Of a stretch of DNA of 64,000 nucleotides, positions 58,981 to 64,000 are shown one piece after another. How positions within the stretch are numbered: the stretch's first letter is position 1; every line of letters begins with the position of its first letter. This DNA comes from Aphis gossypii. Taxonomy: Eukaryota; Arthropoda; Insecta; Hemiptera; Aphididae. The stretch is taken from contig NW_026083269.1 in NCBI RefSeq assembly GCF_020184175.1, positions 1 through 64,000 of the forward strand. Reading direction: 5' to 3'. Below the pieces are notes generated by a model, which searched no databases, was not told the origin of the DNA, and saw only the letters and a program-made list of their open reading frames with translations. Position numbers and translations under genes: made by a program.

Positions 58981-61774
58981 GAACAAATCTCTGCAAGAAT
59001 TCATCTTACATGAAGATCCATGTGATGTTGACAACTTAGACTCTTCATGCAATTAACATGATACCCATAATCAATCTACCTTTTCCCAATCTTCAATTAA
59101 CCAAGGTGTTTCACCACCTTTAAATGTTAGTTCCTCTTCTCATAATAAACAAAATGCAAAACAAACAAAAATTACTGATGACTACTTTCCCAAAGAAATC
59201 AATAAAAAGCGTCAAGAGTTAGTATCCAATTGTATTGCAAATTTTATAGCAAAATATATGATGGCAATATCTGTAGTTGAAGGTAATGGTTTTATTGAAA
59301 TGATGTCTACAATTGTGCCAAGATACAAAGTTCCAAGTCAATCTGCAATAAAAAAACGTATAGAAACTATATACCAACTTGAACAAAGAAGAGTGAAAAA
59401 AATGATAGACAATCTTATATATGTATCTGTAGGAGCCCTCACTCGGGACTACCCGAAGGACCACTCGACATATCGAGAATATTACAAGTTGGGTACATTG
59501 GCCATAACCTTTAAAACGCCGTAAATGGCAATCGATAGGCAACCCTATGCCTTCGCCTGAATGTTGGCAAGTCGGCAACCTAATGTCCACTGACCGAACG
59601 AACGGGAGGGAATTTAGGAAAAGTGAAAGTTGATTATGGGGAGGGGGCTCGGTGGTCGGATCGATATGGTGCAATGATCACCGAGCTTACACAATTAGGG
59701 ACAAGACTTAAATTACTGAAGTCTTGAGATGTTGACGAAGAGGTTGCTGATCTGGACGACCTGGGCAGCCTCCCACACACCACGGCGAGTGCTGGCGGTC
59801 TTATGCGGGAGATGAACAGCACGATGACCAGACGAAGGGATCGTAATCGACGAGTATGCGATGTATAGTGTTACGTACTAACCTCTAACCTTCAGTAGGA
59901 ATCGATGTAGTGACATTCACACACGACAAATCGGATGATGAAGAAGATCGCAACAAATAAAAAACTCCAACAATTTTACGCCTGAATGGTGAGACAAGTA
60001 TAATGAAATTCGTGTCGCATTGACAACGAATGTAAATAATAAATATAACAATGTAATAGCGATAATTGCTGTGATGATTGCGCTCAATGCGACTTACAAT
60101 ACAAAAAAGCTCAGCAAAACTATGAGAGAAAAAACAATAATAATAATAATAATAATAATAATAATTTGGGCGTTGGCCGCATAATAATAAAAACAATGAT
60201 AAGAATAAATAATGATATAAAACAACAAATAATGATAATGGACAGCAACATCTGACCAATAACTTACATAGATAACATATACGACAACGATAATAAATGA
60301 ACAAAACAATTATAATAATTCAACAAGTAACTATGGAGAGGTGGATAAAAGAGAAGGGAAACAATTAAAAGGAAGAAGATAAGGAGACTGGTCGTCGTCG
60401 GGCATGGACACTTGGTTGCGCTAATTGTTTGGCGCGAACAGTATCTTTAACAACAGATTGTTGGTAAAGTAGATCAATTGAATCTTACTACACGGTCACT
60501 GCTCATGGAATAGACTCAAATTAGAATTTCAATTCATTTGTTTTATGCACTTCAGTTATGACTGAACGTCATACTGGTGAAAATTTTAAAAATAAACTTG
60601 TTGAAACTTTACATCACTGGGATATTATGAATAAAACTGTAAGCATTGCACATGATAATGCTGCAAACATTATATGTGCTATGAGATTATTAAAAAATGA
60701 ACCAGGTGCTCAATATATTGACAGTGTACACTGCTTTGCGCACACTATGCAGTGTAGTATTAATGCTGGCCTACAAATTGATAATATTAAAACAATTTTG
60801 GATACATGTAAAAGTATTGTATCACACTTCAAACATTCAAATGTTGCATATGATGCTTATCGTAATTTTCAAAATACATCTGATACTCCAAAACTAAAAT
60901 TATTACAATTTGTCAAAACACGGTGGAATGCTGTTTATCATATGGTTGATAGATTAATCGAACAACGTTCTTCAATTACAGTAGTGTTAAATAATCGGAC
61001 CATTACATCATCGAAAATCGCAAGTGGATTAGAAATAGCTGAAAGAGATTAGCTTTTTTTGGAAGAACTACGCGACTGTTTAAAACCTTTTGAGTTGGTC
61101 ACAAAAACTATGTCTTCTGAAAGTTCCCCTACCGCGTCAATCGTACAACCACTTATTTATTCAATAAGAGAAAATTTTTCACAGTTAAAATCTGATGATT
61201 CAAGTCCTCTTCGTGAGTTTAAATCGACAGTCCAAAAAGATTTTGTCACTTGATTTTCCACTAATTTGAGATATGACCAAAGTTTGATGGGTAATTCTCA
61301 ACCAACATTATTAGATATATGCACATTTTTCGATCCTAGGTACAAAGAGTTTGAACGAGGTATGGGCGTATCCAATGGAATAAAAGAACTTTTAAAAGAA
61401 CTAATCAATAATGATCTTGAGTATTTTGACAACCAACCCTCTAATCAGTATACAGAAGAAAAACGTACAGCTTTTGATTTTTTATTTCTATCAGACAATC
61501 AAATATTAAATAACTCTTGTGAAGTGTCAATTTATGTTGAGGAACCCCAGATAGACAAAAATACTGATCCTGTTTTGTGGTGGCAGAAAAATGAAATACA
61601 GTTTCTAAAATTGGCTAAAATAGCAAAAAAATATTTAAGTGTTCCCGGAACTTCAACTTTGCTGAGAGAGCTTTCTCTAAAGCAGGTAATATAATAACAG
61701 CTAAAAGAAACTGTATTTCCGGGAAAACTGCGGATATGCTGATATTTTTAGCTCATAATACAAAAGTTCAGTAG
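58981..61774 (+). pseudogene. ZBED-type hAT transposase, main exon, split by a solo LTR
   Basis: The exon starts NKSLQEFILHEDP, then ITDDYFPKEINKKRQELV, KYMMAISVVEGNGFIEMM and VPSQSAIKKRIE. A solo LTR (59428-60440) interrupts it. The frame resumes exactly with SLTTDCW (first catalytic Asp). The ORF at 60558-61052 has VSIAHDNAANI (second Asp) and SVHCFAHTMQCSI, then FVKTRWNAVYHM. Nonsense codons occur at 60463 (in the TDCW region), about 61050 and about 61252. The last segment (61266-61694) has TLLDICTFFDPRYKEF and WWQKNEIQFLKLAKIAKKYL. A small indel near 61660 precedes the ERAFSKAGNIITAKR dimerisation block, and the stop is TAG 61772-61774. Clearly dead. Confidence 0.85.
59428..60440 (+). mobile_element. 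1-kb solo LTR, GTATC duplication
   Basis: Starts TGTAGGAGCCCTCAC, ends GGCGCGAACA, and is flanked by GTATC (59423-59427 and 60441-60445). Setting it and one GTATC copy aside restores the hAT frame (NLIYVS joined to LTTDCW). It contains an (AAT)n run at 60131-60164 and several GC-rich patches. No pol sequence is present, so it is the product of LTR-LTR recombination. A 1013-bp LTR with a 5-bp duplication is compatible with Gypsy or BEL; the family is not decided. Strand is arbitrary. Confidence 0.9.
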
Positions 61775-62172
61775 GTAACTATAGATAATATAACATTTGA
61801 ATTTAAATTTAACAGAATATTTTTTGATTTGTAATTTTATTATGATTCATTTTTTATTATAATATAATTTTTATAATTTTAAAAAAAGGTACACTGAAGG
61901 AAAGTAACTAAATGCTATGGAATATAAATAGTTATGTTTTAACTTTTTAAGCTATTATAAGTTTTTTTTTTTAAATAAAGGTGTGATGAAATTTATATTT
62001 TATTTATATATTATATTTTTATTATATTATAGTTAAGTCTTTAGTAAGTTTAACTGTTAGCTACTACTCAATACCTATTTAATGTTTAAGAAAAAAAATT
62101 AAGTTTTATCATTTGAATAATTGGTACTAAATTATTTTTACAATTAAATAAAACAAAATATATAAGTCATAT
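61775..62172. other. Tail of the ZBED hAT, AT-rich, ends at a deletion junction
   Basis: 3' non-coding sequence of the hAT. No inverted counterpart of the 25002 terminus is present. At 62161-62178 the short repeat tataagtcatataagtcagg marks the change to Gypsy RT sequence. Confidence 0.5.
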
Positions 62173-63121
62173 AAGTCAGGTCATTACGAATTTTCACGTT
62201 TACCATTCGGACGGACTTAGTTCAGCGCCAGCAACTTTTACGCGAGCCATGAAATCAATTTTAATGGGCTTGGAGGAATTATACACAGCATATTTAGATG
62301 ACATTGTTGTTCATGGGTCAAGTTTAAAAGACCATCAAAATAAGTTAGAGCAGGTTTTTACACGATTACGAGTACACAAACTGAAATTACAGCCTAATAA
62401 ATGCACGTTTCTACGTAAAAAAGTTTTATATTTAGGTCACGTGATCAGCGAAAACGGCGTAATAATAAAATTATCATGTATAAAAGAATGTCTGAAACCG
62501 TTAACCGAGAAAGATGTTAAATCTTTCCTAGGTTTATTAAACTATTACCGTCGTTTCGTTGATAACTTTTCCAAAATAGCTAAACCCTTAACAAATTTAT
62601 TAAAAAAAAAACACACCGTTTGTGTGACGGACATGTGTGAAGACGCATTTCAGGAATTAAAAAACACGTTAATGAACCCACCTCTGCTTATTTACCCTAA
62701 TTGGGAACACAGGAATATTAATCTTATGACAGACGCTAGCCAATATGCGATCGGAGCTGTCCTATCGCAAGGCGAAGTGTATAAAGATCAGCCCGTAGCT
62801 TATGCAAATAGGACGCTTAACAAAGCTGAAATAAATTATAGCGTAATACAAAAAGAGTTATTAGCCATAGTTTGGGTCGTAAAACACTTAAGACCTTATT
62901 TATACGGTAAAAAGTTTAAAATAATTACCGATCACCGTCCGTTAACGTACTTATTTAATATAAAAGACGTGTCGTCTCAGTTAATGCGATGGAGATTACA
63001 ACTAGAGGAGTACGATTACGAAATACTCTATAGGGTCGGTCCACAACATTTGAACGCAGATTGCTTATCTCGTATACATCTTGTTACGAACAATGAGCCA
63101 ACTAGCGATTTTGAAATATAA
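62173..63121 (+). pseudogene. Gypsy-1 RT C-terminal half and RNase H
   Basis: The sequence starts within the RT at SGHYEFSRLPFG. A 4-base tandem duplication (CGGA at 62208-62215) shifts the frame before SSAPATFTRAMKS. From 62249 the frame is open: LEELYTAYLDDIVVHGSSLK (YLDD active site), LGHVISENGV and FLGLLNYYRRFVDNFSKIAK. RNase H follows, with INLMTDASQYAIGAVLSQGE (Asp), NKAEINYSVIQKELLAIVWV (Glu) and IITDHRPLTYLFN (Asp), then LNADCLSRIH. It ends at TAA 63119-63121, where a Gln codon is expected. The family matches the truncated RT at 24679-25001, missing only about 25 codons between the two pieces. Confidence 0.85.
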
Positions 63122-64000
63122 TATAAACAGGCCGAGAATAGGCCAATCTTTAATTCCAAAATAATAGAAATAGAAGGAAGTATAAAAAATGTTAAAAAAA
63201 GACGAAAACATAATTTTACCAATATCAAACGATAATATAATAACGCATCCGGCGATAAGAGAAATAATGAGCAGTAATAATTTACCGTCTCAGATAACAT
63301 TCGATGAAAATAACAAATTTGTAATAATTAACCAATTAAACAAAATAATTGTATTTTATAATCTTAAAAAACATAATTACACGGGGATGAATGCCGAAAA
63401 TTATTTTAATGCGATAAATGAAATTAAATTATTTTGTGTCAATAAACAGATTAATCAATTTGCTATAATTAGATTAGAAGGGTTAACAACATTGACCTGT
63501 TATGAGCGCATTCGTACAATGTTCCGTTACCTATTCCGTAACACTGATATACAAGTAACCATTTATAAAGAACAATGTTCTACGGAAGAAGAGAAAAATC
63601 AAATCATTAGGGAATATCATGATTCATTAGTAGGAGGGCATCAGGGAACCTCACGTACAGTGAAACGCCAAAAACAAAAATATCAATTGAGAAATATATA
63701 ACAGGACGTAGCCAACTATATTAAAACGTGTAATATTTGTCAGAAAAATAAATCCGGTAAAACAATTAAACAACCTATGCTTATCACGACCACCGTGTCC
63801 ACAACCTTTCACAAAATCTTTTTGGACATCGTGGGACTATTTCCGATAACCACGGCAGACAATTCATATATTTTAACCATACAGGACGAATTATCGCGAT
63901 ATGGGGTTGCCGTAGCCTTAGCCTCGACAGACGCGAAAACGGTAGCACAGGCTTTTGTAGAATGTTTCGTATGTATATACGGAATTCCAACAACAAACTT
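63122..64000 (+). pseudogene. Gypsy-1 linker and integrase N-terminal part, runs off the window
   Basis: An A-run indel near 63195 changes frame after the RNase H stop. The ORF at 63189-63701 is a linker domain (YERIRTMFRYLFRNTDIQVT) followed by the integrase zinc finger: EYHDSLVGGHQGTSRTVKR supplies the His pair, and after one TAA at 63699-63701, YIKTCNICQKNKSG supplies the Cys pair. The catalytic core begins FHKIFLDIVGLFPIT (first Asp, about 63815-63860) and is cut by the window edge before the second Asp. The linker between RNase H and the finger is typical of the 17.6/Ted-like branch of Gypsy. Confidence 0.82.

Noticed and set aside
59885..60309. Minus-strand open frames with apparent transmembrane segments (Tyr/Phe/Ile-rich)
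   Set aside because: They lie inside the solo LTR and owe their composition to an (AAT)n run read on the opposite strand.

Overview
The window is AT-rich eukaryotic DNA with GT/AG introns, THAP/BED/FLYWCH/Myb-type transposon proteins and several non-LTR elements. Recurrent strings such as taggtacctac and the mix of transposon families suggest an aphid or a close hemipteran relative; the species call is inference. No host gene can be supported. Almost everything recognisable is a transposable element, and most copies are broken.

Layout. 1-2.3 kb: decayed BEL/Pao polyprotein carrying an internally deleted mariner. 2.3-7.3 kb: a decayed transposase-like gene followed by a multi-exon DUF4806-type gene, with a solo LTR in one splice acceptor and a triplicated exon. 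7.34-11.3 kb: an ISL2EU-type DNA transposon with a THAP-DDE transposase and, on the opposite strand, a SWIM/YqaJ nuclease. 13.6-15.7 kb: hAT pseudogene. 16.5-19.8 kb: pogo-like element with TA duplication. 20-22.1 kb: hAT-like terminus, an LTR, and a Mutator-like (PF20700-type) fragment.

22.1-64 kb is one nested stack. A Gypsy element (Gypsy-1) enters at 22108 and its reverse transcriptase is cut at 25001 by a ZBED-type hAT. Inside that hAT lies a Jockey element (26672-46039, 13-bp duplication). The Jockey contains a CR1/L2-like element (28223-32969, 10-bp duplication), a two-gene Harbinger (about 33046-37341) and a MULE (38791-45152, 9-bp duplication); the MULE in turn contains an apparently intact hAT (39620-43893, 8-bp duplication). 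Further along the ZBED hAT are a second Harbinger (46933-about 55880) holding a GC-rich Gypsy-2 (48518-55198, 4-bp duplication), a truncated hAT-like element on the minus strand, and a 1-kb solo LTR (59428-60440, 5-bp duplication). Gypsy-1 pol resumes at about 62173 and runs out of the window in integrase.

The duplications let the order of events be read: Mutator-like fragment, then Gypsy-1, ZBED hAT, Jockey, MULE, and finally the intact hAT. Functionally the pairs that belong together are transposase plus accessory protein (ISL2EU DDE with YqaJ; Harbinger DDE with Myb/SANT; possibly the DUF4218-like protein with DUF4806). Motif assignments are by eye from recognised family signatures; no database search was run.
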